Part shown: positions 11,166-21,594 of the stretch, piece by piece
Numbering within the stretch: the stretch's first letter is position 1
Layout of the letters: each line of letters opens with the position of its first letter
NCBI GenBank assembly: GCA_023846275.1
Contig: JAIUJO010000159.1
Span: 806,447-870,446, forward strand
DNA from: Vanilla planifolia
Taxonomy: Eukaryota > Streptophyta > Magnoliopsida > Asparagales > Orchidaceae
Length of the DNA: 64,000 bases
Reading direction: 5' to 3'
The notes under the pieces: generated by a model
Told to the model about the DNA's origin: nothing
Database searches by the model: none
What the model saw: the letters and a program-made list of their open reading frames with translations, nothing else
Made by a program: the position numbers and the translations under genes

Positions 11166-12376
11166 TGTGCCCTAAGACAACTAATGCCATGGCGAGTGGG
11201 GACCACAATGTGTAGCGTTTTTTGAGTTGCTAGCACTGTGGGTGTTTATTGCATGGATAACATGATGCCCTATTGGAAGACTTGTCATTGTTCTTATTTT
11301 AGGTTCCACACTTTACCCTCTTCATTGGGCATTATGATGTGTAATTTTTCCTATGTTGTACTGAAGCTTTGTGCTACCATGCATGCTCTACGGTCTCCCT
11401 CCTGTCTATGCCCCTATTCTTCATGGTGTGACATGTGGCAATGCCCCTTTGGTTAGTGTGGAGGATTTCTTCATACACATCATTTTGTTCCTGAAAGGCG
11501 TAACTATTTTTAACTATTTTCATCACTTGGAACTATTAATGTAGAAATGAGGTGTCCCTCAATTTGGTACTTAACTTCGTATAATGTCGAATTATCAACC
11601 CTTTCTTGCCATTCTACTCATTATTTCACGTCGTGTTTGACCATGCCTTAGTGAAACTTTTGTCATGCAAAATGCAGTCAACCATGTGTTTGTTGAGCAG
11701 GATATGGTACATGTGTCAAGCCTCACCTATAAGTAGTGTTCCTATGCATGCGGCATAGGTGGCCCAACAAGTGCTACTTATTAGTTTTAGAGTTACAAGC
11801 TTTTTTAAGTGATTGAAATGACGTTTCTTTGTGGTTGGCAAAGTTTTAAGTATGCAATTTGCTTGCTTTCTTTTTCTTGTTCTTAGACAAAACCTTTTGT
11901 AGTTACATGAGTCATGCTCTACATCTTCAATTTAGAAAAAGCAATACTTTTTTCACCCATTTTAATTGTTTTTTTATCAGTGCATGTTGTTTCAGATCAG
12001 TTTTATGCTTGTGTCATTTTTCTAAGGCATGTTGATCCTTATGCCATGTGGGTCCTAGCTAAGAGCTTCTTGCTTAATTAGACCCTTTGTGCTTCTTTTC
12101 GTGGTGCTACTTCTTATGTCTTCGCTAACTCATTGTATGGTTTGTCATTATGTGTAGGGCTTTGTCACGTAATTGCACATCCTTAAGGGAGAAGTTCATA
12201 TGTTCCTTATATTCATGTTGGCATGGTCTTAGATATGACTCATTTTGGTCTTCATTCTCTAAAAAGGAGGGTTGTTGTCCATGAATGGTTTGTCAAATAA
12301 TAACTTTTCAAAATTGAAGGTATGGTGTCCCAATTTGGGATAATTTTCTCTCCCTTTGAGGAGTAACACTAGACAT

Positions 12377-12400
12377 GTTGACCATGTCAATAATCACATG
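12377..12400 (+). repeat. Short extra copy of the 18S 5' terminus
   Basis: GTTGACCATGTCAATAATCA at 12,377 repeats the first bases of the 18S remnant (GTTGATCATGCCAATAATCA at 12,437) exactly 60 bp upstream. It may be a small duplication across the ETS/18S boundary. Confidence 0.55.
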
Positions 12401-12430
12401 GGGTGCTACCAAACACTTTTTTTGCATTGC

Positions 12431-13537
12431 TAGGTAGTTGATCATGCCAATAATCATAATTTTTTTCACAATGATGAAGCCAAGCATGTGTAAGTTTGAA
12501 ATATTAATATTTTAGACTATGAAACTATGAATGGCTTATTAAAATAATTGTTGTTTGCTTGATGATACATGCTACTCAGATAACAATTTCCTTTATAGTG
12601 CTAATACATGCACCAAACCCAAAGTTTTTGAAGGAATGCATTTATTTGAAAAAAGGTAAAAGAGGGCTTTCACATAGCTCCCTGACATTTCTTGATAACT
12701 TCGTGGATTGCATGACCTCCGTACAGACGATACATCATTCACATTTCTTCCATATCAACTTTCATTTTAAGGATATGAGCTTACCATGGTGGCAAAGTGT
12801 GATAGAGAATTCAGATTTGATTTTAAAGAGGGAGCCTGAGAGATAGCTACAACTTCTAAGGAAGTAGTAAGGACACAAATTACCAAATCTTGATAGAAGG
12901 TGACTAATTATAAAAAGTAATTTTAAGCTCCAAAAGTTTGATAATTGGAATGAGTATAGTCTAAATTCCTTAATGAGGATCGATTACAAGGAAAGTTTAG
13001 TGCTTGTATACATGGTATATCTAGCTTAAATAGTATATATTTAAGTTATTTGTAGTTTAAATGGTGATAAATGGACCTTGCTTTCTGCCAATTGATTTGC
13101 CTTTCAGGTGCACCACCTTCCCTAATTGTTTTGTCAATGATGTGGACTAGCCTTGGCTGGCTAAGTCACTCCTTTAACATTATTACATTGAAGAAAATAG
13201 ACCTCCATGCAAGCCCATGCTCTAGATAGATTAGTGTGGGATAACATCATAGGATTTTGCTCTATTATGTTGGCCATTATGATCATAATAATGATTTTGA
13301 GTGAATGTCATGAGCATTCACATTGGTTAGAGGTGAAATTCTTAAATATATGAAAGATAAACCGTGATGAAAGCATTTTCCAAGGATGTTTTTATTAATC
13401 AAGAATAAATGGTTTGACCCTAAAAACAATCAAATCTCATCCTTATGTCCACCTTAAATGATGCTAACCAATGATAAGCAATAGTTACTATTTGGATTCT
13501 ATCATCACATCATAAGAAATTAAATTCTTTGGGTTCC
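12431..13537 (+). pseudogene. 18S rRNA pseudogene, 5' two thirds (nt 1 to about 1,110)
   Basis: It starts with TAGGTAGTTGATCATGCC (family TACCTGGTTGATCCTGCC). It then follows plant 18S in order: GCATGTGTAAGTTTGAA (12,485), GAATGGCTTATTAAAATAAT (12,529), GTTTGCTTGATGATACATGC (the plant signature region), GCTAATACATGCA, GGGAGCCTGAGAGATAGCTA (12,829), GATAATTGGAATGAGTATAG (12,940), TATATTTAAGTTATTTGTAG, GGGATAACATCATAGGATTT (13,238), GAGGTGAAATTCTTAAAT (13,330) and GGATGTTTTTATTAATCAAG (13,383). It ends in TTCTTTGGGTTCC at 13,537, where the LINE 3' end begins. This is the next gene copy after the one ending at 5,097. The two pieces total about 1,790 bp, close to a full 18S. Confidence 0.94.
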
Positions 13538-13800
13538 TTCATAAAGTAACGATCAAAGACTAAATCATACTCTCCTTAAGGAGGTCCATACATAAAATCA
13601 TTAAAAAAACAAAGTTGAAGAGATTTGGGAAGGACTATTCCCAACTCTCAAACAAAATCACACAAAAGTGTGTGATGAGCAATCTAGTTTGTTGCACTAT
13701 TTCCTTAGCACTTTAGGTGAGGTAGTTTCTACAGCTTTGCACTCTAGACATATGCAATGGCATTATGGTAGGCAGTATTGTTTGTTTTAAACAAACCTTA

Positions 13801-14112
13801 CTAATTAACTATAATATTAACTATAGTTGAACCTAATTCAAACAACAATACCTTCACTTTAGGAATTAAAATTTTCAATTCCATTGATTCTGTAATAGCA
13901 ATAATTTGCTTGATACAAGCTAACAAGAAAAAAGTTTCTTCAACAAAATTAACAATTTTACTTATGTCATCACAGGCAATAATACCAATTCTAGTATTCA
14001 AGTCATCTTGCACAACTATGTTGCAATTGAACTTAATCCAACTAACTGTAGGAAGACTCCAATAAGTGGTAATAAATGCCTCACTAAGGACTCCACAACT
14101 CTTTTTTCGCAT
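13801..14112 (-). pseudogene. LINE copy 2: RNase H domain remnant
   Basis: One open stretch of 103 codons. Residues of note: SWIKFNCNIVVQDD at about 24-37, where plant LINE-type RNase H has W-x-K-x-N-x-D-G-A, so the catalytic Asp appears as Asn; then IGIIACDDISKIVNF (family GxGxxxRDxxGxxxxA); an ACIKQIIAITESMEL helix where the Glu-Ala-x-A helix is expected; and VLLFELGSTIVNII, matching the late E-x-D-S block. In plant L1-type elements this domain ends ORF2 and removes template RNA during cDNA synthesis. A shifted - strand frame (14,016-14,270) overlaps it. The homologous domain of copy 3 is at 21,829-22,110. Confidence 0.65.
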
Positions 14113-14279
14113 GATTGCAGAGTTGTACCAAGTATTAGCTTTAATGTGAGTACTCCTTTGTAGTGTAATTTAATTAAATACCTTTTCCATATGTTCCTAC
14201 AAATTCTTACCACACTAAAAAGGACTAATGATAAAGTAGCATAGTTATCTACTTTAGAGCTTGTAGCCACTCATGCATT

Positions 14280-15228
14280 CATAAATATCTAGTTAAGGAG
14301 CTCAAAAAAGGAGTTAACGTCTCTATAGTTATTCCCACAAATTTAGTCGAAGGACATTATATAATCTAAAATAGCAAATTAGCTAGGAATAATTTCTGAA
14401 ACTGTTTATGATTCCAAACCCCTTACCCCTTAATTAGCTTTGCTACAAATTTTTGATTCTCCACATCTATGTTAAGATCAGTTCGTCAACTAACAATAAG
14501 AAGGATGCAAAGACAATTATCCAACAAAAATGAAAAAATAATTACCAACAATATTTTACCAAATCGCATTGTTTATTGTACAGAGCATTTCAATTTGAGT
14601 AACTTACTTGTATGAGATGATCTAAGAGGAAAATGAAAACTATTATTTGTCATTAAGTATTTGTACAAGAGGGATTAAACCCACAAATAGTCTTCCAGAG
14701 AAATAACTCAATGATTGCTTTTTACAATAAACACTAACTATCAAGTTGACAAACTATGAACACTGAGTCCTCAATAATCCTTATATAGTGTTACAATTTT
14801 CTAATAGGAATAACATATTATGCCATTATCACTTTAACTTTAGCACAAGTGATGAGAATAATTTCTTCTCCACTACAGTACTGTAGCTAGAAATTAATGT
14901 GTGAGCTAAGTAATAAGAAGGAATAGTAGCAAGCATTGTGTTAATCATGACATTATGGCCTAGCATAGTAGCCTTATAACCCATGCTGACATAGTTTTCA
15001 GCAAGATTAAAAATGAAATTAAAGCTTTTTTTCTAAAGTTTGGTTATTGCAATTTCTATTCTTTGATATTTCAATTGAGTGGCTTGATGTATGTTTAGTT
15101 TTTCTTAAACTTGTAGTGCATCGCCTTGGTAAATAACAAACTTGATTTGTTTAAGTTTGTTATCTGATATAAGTGATGCCCATACTGCTCCATAATTTCT
15201 TCATTGTAGCACAAGTTATAGGCATTTA
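14280..15228 (-). pseudogene. LINE copy 2: region between reverse transcriptase and RNase H (thumb / zinc-binding), unreadable
   Basis: By position this is the ORF2 part after the RT palm, where the thumb and a Cys-rich zinc-binding region normally lie. The sequence is A+T-rich, with stops in all - strand frames. I could not recognise any motif. It is listed so the stretch is not read as empty. Confidence 0.4.
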
Positions 15229-15960
15229 AATCATGATTTCATCAAAATATAAGAGGTGGGTAATCATATGGGAAGAAAGGTCAATCTTAAACCAAATAGA
15301 GGTAGCATGATCATGCTAACCCTAAATAATCCATGGGGGGTACTCAAACAAAATAGTAAAGAGGTATGGTGAGAGAGGACGTCTTTATTTATGACCTTAA
15401 GTAGCTTTGATCCATGGTAGATGGATATCATTAAACATAATCCAAAATCTTGTTGCAATGAAATAAGGATTAATACAATCACATCAAAGTGTAAGGAACC
15501 ATAAATGCTTAATCATATCACTCACAAATTTCTACTTTATTTTTCCATAAGCCTTATTCATATTTAATTTTAGTTTGATCAGGCCTTCTTTGGAGGTGAA
15601 ATGGTGCAAATGGGTAGTGATTTCCTATTCCAAAAGAATATTATTAGATATACCATGTCTTAGCACAAGAACAACTTGCTCTTAAGTAGTGATCTTAGGA
15701 TGCCCCACCTTTGGTCTAGCCACAAAAGTTTTGGTCACCACTTTAGAACAAATTGCTCAAGTTTGGATGTTCTTTGTGCTTTAGAGACAAGTATGATAAG
15801 TGTGTTTTTCCATCCTTTTGAAATAAATCTATCTTTAAAGAATTATTTTACTATTATAATAATGCCCATTATTGTGATCTTTTGATAACCATGCACAAAC
15901 TCAAATGAGAAGACATCCATCCCAAGGGATTTATTTCTTTTGATAGACGTTACCATAAAT
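15229..15960 (-). pseudogene. LINE copy 2: reverse transcriptase domain remnant
   Basis: Read on the - strand across frame changes, the RT blocks appear in the right order. KRNKSLGMDVFSFEF (about 15,950-15,905) matches the family block K-S-P-G-x-D-G. NTLIILVSKAQR (about 15,810) matches N-x-T-x-I-x-L-I-P-K. KLNMNKAYGKI (about 15,580-15,546) matches motif A, K-L-D-x-x-K-A-Y-D, with the catalytic first Asp now Asn. RRPLSPYLFTILFE (about 15,380-15,342) matches R-Q-G-D-P-L-S-P-x-L-F. THLLYFDEIMI (about 15,262-15,229) matches motif C, HLLFADD, with one catalytic Asp changed. Five ordered motifs make the identification firm even though no frame is intact. Confidence 0.78.
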
Positions 15961-16104
15961 TTGATCCCATCATAACTAGTTGGAGATACAGGTGTAGCCA
16001 CATGTTCATTATCAATAATTTTATAAGGTTAGAAGGGTAGAGGAGGCTCACACTCTTCACTACACTTCTTCTTATTTAAATACTAGATGAAATTTATTTA
16101 TTCT

Positions 16105-16310
16105 CTGTTGGGGAGGCCATTAGTTCCCTTATATAATTTTTATGTTTGTGGTCATAGTTTTTCTTGGAGGAAGAGGTAGATGCCACCTAAAAAAATGAAT
16201 GTTTTGGTCCCAAAGTGGGGCTTAATTAAGCTTAGCACACTATCACCACCATGCTTCTTCTAAAGCTAAGGTTGTGTGATAGGAAGCAATACATTCTGCT
16301 AAACGATAAT
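16105..16310 (-). pseudogene. LINE copy 2: linker upstream of reverse transcriptase
   Basis: The - strand reading gives LALEEAWW, then a Lys/Asn-rich stretch, LWDQNIHFFRWHLPLPPRK and NIKIIQGN-type residues with stops. This follows the family pattern E-E-x-x-W-x-x-K-S-R, W-L-x-x-G-D-x-N-T-x-F-F-H and N-x-I-x-x-I. It pairs at nucleotide level with 60-260 in copy 1, including CCCAAAG and AGGAAGCAATA blocks in the same order. Confidence 0.55.
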
Positions 16311-16417
16311 GTTTTGACTTAGTTATGTTGTTCATTGGTTATTTAAGTTGAAGCTCATGGATTTCCTAACCATATTAACGAGGATACTTAGAATGTTATG
16401 AAGTTTTGTTACACTCC

Positions 16418-17450
16418 ATTTTTAAGTAAAAAATATTTACAAATCTTACAACAAGAGAGTGAATTATGGTGTTTAAAATAAGTTTTATTATTCTAAACAT
16501 ATGTTTTTCTCAAAAAACATTATGTTTATAAAAAACTTTAATTATATATATATAATATTTCTTTAATATTATAAAACATGAACATAAAAATTAGAATGAG
16601 ACACCAAAATGTTTAGGTAGTTTAAATCAAATTAGAATCTTTGTCCACCTCTAAAAAGGACATGAAAAATACAATAAAAAAAGCCTACAACTCATGATTT
16701 TTTCTTAAGGTTTACCTCAACCTGAAACTTTCACAAGTTCAACTATAACCCTGGCTTTTACAAGATCAATCTCAGAGTTTCACAAATGTCGGGGCTAGAC
16801 CATGAGAAAAAGCAAGACGGATTTTTTTAAATATGTAGAATCATTTATGCTTGTTGATTAATGGAACAAGGAAAAAAACTTAAATGTTATAAGAGAAATG
16901 AGATTTTGAAGGTTTAGATGTGCAAGACTTAGATGGAAACATTTGTTGATTTAAGTAGAACTTGTAGTTACTACTAGTAGAATTTATACCAGTAAAATAT
17001 TTAAAAGCACTTAGCTAGATCTCAGAGATTGGGTTATGTTCATTAATTATTATATTTATATTTATTAGGCATTTATAAAAAACTTTTGATTGTAATTATT
17101 AGAAAGTTAATAAGCTATTGGAAAAGATGTATCAAAATAGCTTAAAAAGCATTTACAGACATGTTAAAATAATTTCTTCAAAATGGCTAATGCACCAACG
17201 CAATAACTAGTCATTAGTCAAGATGGACTAGGGCTGTCGACCTGATGAAAGAGATATAGATTGTCAAATTTAATAGTGAATAAGCAGATGAGTGATAGCT
17301 GGTCAGATCAAGATGGATTTGATGTAGCCCATTTGATCATGTAGGATGAGATATGAATTATTCAATTTAACAATGATAAAGTCAAAGTTAATCTCAATCA
17401 TAGGATTCAAATAAGATAATTAAGGGTCACAAGATTCAAAGATAAGGTAG
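16418..17450. mobile_element. Insertion of about 1.03 kb inside LINE copy 2, family unknown
   Basis: The spacing between matching points of LINE copies 1 and 2 jumps from about 16,045 to about 17,115 across this stretch, so copy 2 carries roughly 1.05 kb that copy 1 lacks. Similarity to copy 1 fades near 16,417 and resumes near 17,455. The insert begins TGTTACACTCC and may end in GTAGACA, which would suit a solo LTR, but I see no convincing flanking duplication and no coding motif. It contains a short TATATATA tract near 16,545. Boundaries are approximate. Confidence 0.5.
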
Positions 17451-17454
17451 ACAA

Positions 17455-20400
17455 AAATCTAGTTGTGTGATAAGTTAGAATGAAGCTGCTGTCACTAAAT
17501 TTAATGATAAATCGTATGATAATTCAAAAATTTGATCACACAATTTTGATACAAGAGGCTTTACCAACTAAAGTTCCCAGAGTTCATAGTCAATGATATA
17601 GTAACCTAGATAACTATGTGAAACCCCCGTCTATCCTCTATCAAAAGATAGCATATGACCCATCCCGTCATATTAATAATCAAATAAAAAATTGAAAACA
17701 ATCTGATGTACCAACCACCCATAGCCACAAGTCATCAATGCCACTTCCCAACCTACATTACAATAAGGTTGCACCTATTAGGCATGTTTGATTGCATATT
17801 CTTCACTTTTTTATTTAAAGTACCAACAACTTTTGAATAGATTATTTGCATCTACTATTACTTTTATATTCATGATTGCACCCATTCTTATGTCCTATTA
17901 CAACATATTCCAAATCCACAGCTAAAATAGAAGTTAAATTCTAGCAACCAAGCTTGTTCCAGCATTTAAGAAAGTACTTTACTTCCTTCCTTGCATAATA
18001 GTGAGTTCAAATAGAACAAATGAGAGAGTCCAATATAGTACTCATGACTAAATTTAGCACATTTGACCTCTAAAGACATCCTCTCACACGTAGACTCCAT
18101 GGCCAACAGGTCACCTTTTTCAAATACATCAATAGTTTCTACACTCAAAGTGTGCTCATTACTTAAATATTTTTGAGTACTAATTTATTTGTAACCTCCT
18201 AAATCTTCAAGAAACTTATTTTCTAATAGCCAATATTGTAAACTAGAGTGGTTGATCTATACATGGTTAATTCGAGTCTCTTGTCATGTGATGTTGAGAA
18301 GGCAAAAGCAGACATCACTGAACCTATGATAACTGTAAAGTTAAATATGTAAAGCAACATCTTCCCTGCTATAAATTCAACATACTTTGATGAATTCCTA
18401 CTCAACCAATCCCCGTCAATACTTTATTGAGCATATCATAATAGGCAAGATTGCTATGTCAACATTTTTTTAAGAGCAAATTATTTTAGACCAAGCAAAG
18501 ACTCTAGTCCCCAATGATGCTAATCATCATGATAACATACTCATGATCCTTCGATATGCACAACTCAAAGGGGGGAACTCTCACTTGTATAAACATTTAG
18601 ACAAAATTCACACATGTCCATTATATGGAGTTATTTCTCAAAGTTAGAATACCATAACATATAACTATTACCTATAAAAATAGAATGATACAAATAAAGC
18701 TCGATGTTTACATGATAATTCTCACAATGACTTATTTTTTAGGCTCCTAGGGCATTTTAGATTTGTTTCTATACAAGAAATAATAATAGTTGTTTATATA
18801 ATAATAGCCAAACAAGCTGGCTAACTTGTCCTTAGAAAATATGTTGAGATCATAGCTTCAAATCCATAGTAGATTATAGTTTTTCAACAAACCTTCTTTG
18901 AGTATAGCCGCAAGAATTGCATTTCAACATTATTTCTTTTCTAACTCTTCTATTATGAACAATGGAGAAATTTGTAAAGTTATTAATAACCATAGCTAGT
19001 ATAAGAGCCATCTTGCTTCTCCCTCCTTGTAGTTGTTGCCATGCTCAACAGTAGCTTAATCCTTAATCAAAAAATAGTCCCAATGTATGTAATCTAATAC
19101 ATCTAGAAATTTGAGACACGAAGTCCCATACAACCAGAGCAAAAGTAATAGTGTAAACAACCTCTTAGTCCATGTCTGACACAATCATAATATCTTTTAT
19201 TCATAAAAAAGTAAAACCATGAGAAAACAAAAATATGCTTTACAAGTGATCTCAAAGTATAACATAGCTATATGACCATCATTGAATTTTCCTAGATAAG
19301 CGAAACAAATTCTTAATGCTCCACATAATCCTATATTGTCCTATCTTGCCACAACTATTTATATTTTGATTTTCAAATTTACTTAAGAGTTCTCCAACTT
19401 TTTATAAATTTTTTATTTTCCTTACATTAAAAAAACTCACTCAAATGTGCTTTTACCCTTTTCTTGGGCACCAAGTAGGACCACTTCATTTGATTGACTA
19501 AAATTGCATGAGAATTCTACATGCTTCTCCAAATTCTACAACTATGTGAAGAACCAATAGTACCTTTCACAACTCCCATGCTGCTTGGTTGACTAATCTT
19601 TTTATTAGTAATAGATTGAACCTCTCTCTTAATTTTCTACTTTTGTACCCATTTGAGCTTTAATGTACCTCCATTGTAATTTTATTGCCTATTAATGAAC
19701 ATACCCTTTTCCATTATTTACATTGTACCCACATATTTGTTTTGTTTTCTTATATACTGCCTACTTTTATCTTTACCTATTACAATCCTTCTTCCCTCTA
19801 TTGAGTCAATTGGCATCATTTTCTTTGGTTAAACTACCATTCAAGGTCCAAGTCCTTGTCTCCTCCTCTTATAATCCTTTGTACTCACTAGTGTCAAAAT
19901 AGGCACCCCATTTTATCCGGATTAAAAGGCTCTTTATTTAAAGGGCTTTCTATTAATAGTAGTAGCCATGAGTATTGATTCACAATGTGTGTATGGTCTA
20001 GAAGCATGTCCCACCTTGCCACATATGAGCAAATAGTTGATAATCCGTCAATCTCAAACCTCTGAAAAGATCAACCCAAGGCTCTTTTAATCAATATTCC
20101 TATTCTATGTAGTTTTGAAAAGTCCATTTTGATAGACATATTAGCAAAGGAGTGACCTTTACATATCAATTCTCAATCATCAATCAAAAGAGGATCTTTT
20201 ATTACTTTGACACTATGGAATAGATTTTGTGTCTCTATATAATAAGAGAATAAGAAAATGAATCTAGATTTGGAGCACACATAATCATTAAAGTATTAGG
20301 TTTAAATTTAGGTGTCCACTCATATAACCCTAATTCAAAGCCAGTAACTTACCATGGTACTAAAAAATAAACATATTCTCTATCTAAAATGGAATATAAG

Positions 20401-21581
20401 TATAGATCGAAATACCCATCTATCAAGTCCATGAATGAAAATCCTTTCAAATGGCCACACCTTTATTGAAATATTTTGTATATCCATTGAAATGGCAAAC
20501 AATATTTGTCCACTATTCCCATAAGGTTGAAGTGGTGGTAGTGAGTTGGTCATTCACATGCCTCATTTGGTTGTAGTATTTCATCATTAGTCATAAAAGA
20601 GGTATCCTTTGTAGCTAGCATCTTGACATCTACATTGGTTGGTCACTATGAGTAGTTAATGAGGGGACCTCCCATCAATGTCAAATTAGTAATGCTCATT
20701 TTCCCTCTATTGAGCACCTCTCAAAGGTTACTTTAATTTGGTTAAGTGATTCAAGTTTCTCATTCTAAGAATTATCTTCCATTATCAGTACAACATTTCC
20801 ATAAGAACGCTATGTGAAGCCACATAAATCACTAACATCAGCACTTTTGCAACATGGAGATTTCTTTTGTGATTGGATATATAATTTTCTATGTTTATTC
20901 CAACCAATTTCCCTATTTGGTGAAATTAGTTCTTCCTCTTTTTATCATGTACATGTATCCTGTGTAATTCCACTATTGATGCACCATGTAGCAATAAAAG
21001 AATCACCCGCATCATCCTCAAAATTATTCACATTGTAGCAAGGTTCATCTAGCTATGAGTTTTAATAGACTTAAATTCCTTCATGTGCTTTCTAAACTCC
21101 ATCACCAATGTTCATTATAGCTCAAACCACAAAGATAATCCCAAATATGTTCATCCAAGGGGCTATTAGGCTTAGAAGTACCACCAATTGGACTCTAAAC
21201 ATCATCACTAGCCATTCATTATAGGGATATTTGTACCATACTATCCTTTCATTTTTTTCCTTTTTTAAATCTTGAAAGATTTATTTCTTGTCATAGATCA
21301 CTGCTCCTCACTAGGTGCCAAGAGGATTATGAATTCTAGGTATATCTCAAAATTTGTTGGAACTAGAGTAAGACATTAGGTTGCACAAACTGTCCATACA
21401 GTGAGCTACTATCATTAGCCTAAAACAAGCATTGCTAATGCTGCCTCCATCCACCCTCTTTTTCCCCTCCAGCCACCCATGTCATCGACCAACAAATCAT
21501 ACGTCACCTTCTATACATACGACACCATCCCCTACATCAAGTGCACCAATCTATCACACTACTATGTCTTTGTAAGTTTAT
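17455..21581 (-). pseudogene. LINE copy 2: endonuclease, ORF1 and 5' UTR region
   Basis: This stretch aligns with 370-4,413 of copy 1. Its best readable motif is at about 20,037-19,981 on the - strand: ICGKVGHASRPYTHC, a CCHC zinc knuckle with the first Cys as Leu and the last as Tyr. The neighbouring frame reads RVDLFRGLRLTDYQLF, the position of the I-x-Y-E-G-L-P block usual before this knuckle in plant LINE ORF1. The 3' part (17,455-18,700) should be endonuclease but no motif is clear. The 5' UTR (about 21,100-21,581) is relatively C-rich on the + strand. Short open frames here (for example 17,966-18,148) carry no recognised domain. Confidence 0.55.
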
Positions 21582-21594
21582 GCCATTAGGTTCC
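21582..21594. repeat. 13-bp spacer between tandem LINE copies, resembling the 18S target
   Basis: GCCATTAGGTTCC separates the 5' end of copy 2 from the 3' end of copy 3. The 18S sequence beside the 3' end of copy 2 is TTCTTTGGGTTCC, and 9 of the 13 positions agree. It is therefore a candidate decayed target-site duplication. Confidence 0.5.

Larger units (their letters stand above)
10108..12430 (+). other. Ribosomal intergenic spacer (IGS/ETS) remnant
   Basis: About 2.3 kb lies between the 25S end and the next 18S start, on the same strand. This makes it the spacer by position, short for a plant. It holds a cluster of ACTTGCT-type short repeats (10,141-10,207), a GATACTTTATAT-type run (10,217-10,275) and two 330-bp sub-repeats. 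I found no plant Pol I start motif (TATATA followed by G-rich sequence) and no linked 5S gene. Open frames here (for example 10,417-10,692 and 11,238-11,456) have no recognisable domain and are best treated as chance. Confidence 0.75.
13538..21581 (-). mobile_element. LINE copy 2, near full-length, inserted antisense in 18S rDNA and carrying a nested 1-kb insertion
   Basis: In - strand order: 5' end at 21,581; ORF1 with zinc-knuckle remnant near 20,000; endonuclease region (roughly 17,500-18,700, poorly preserved); linker (16,105-16,310); reverse transcriptase (about 15,230-15,960); RNase H (13,801-14,112); 3' UTR (13,538-13,790). The 3' UTR pairs with 21,595-21,820, and everything upstream of the RT pairs with copy 1 at the window start. 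Removing the nested insertion leaves about 7.0 kb, a normal plant LINE length. The 3' end lies on the 18S sequence GGGTTCC and shows no poly(A) run. Every domain is interrupted by stops and frameshifts. Confidence 0.8.

Noticed and set aside
10108..12430. A 5S rRNA gene linked in the spacer, as in some plants
   Set aside because: No 5S internal control region or conserved 5S ends were found on either strand by eye.
4414..13537. Group I intron or homing-endonuclease insertion as the cause of the 18S interruption
   Set aside because: The interrupting DNA is about 7-8 kb, antisense, and carries ordered RT and RNase H motifs. No group I core was seen.
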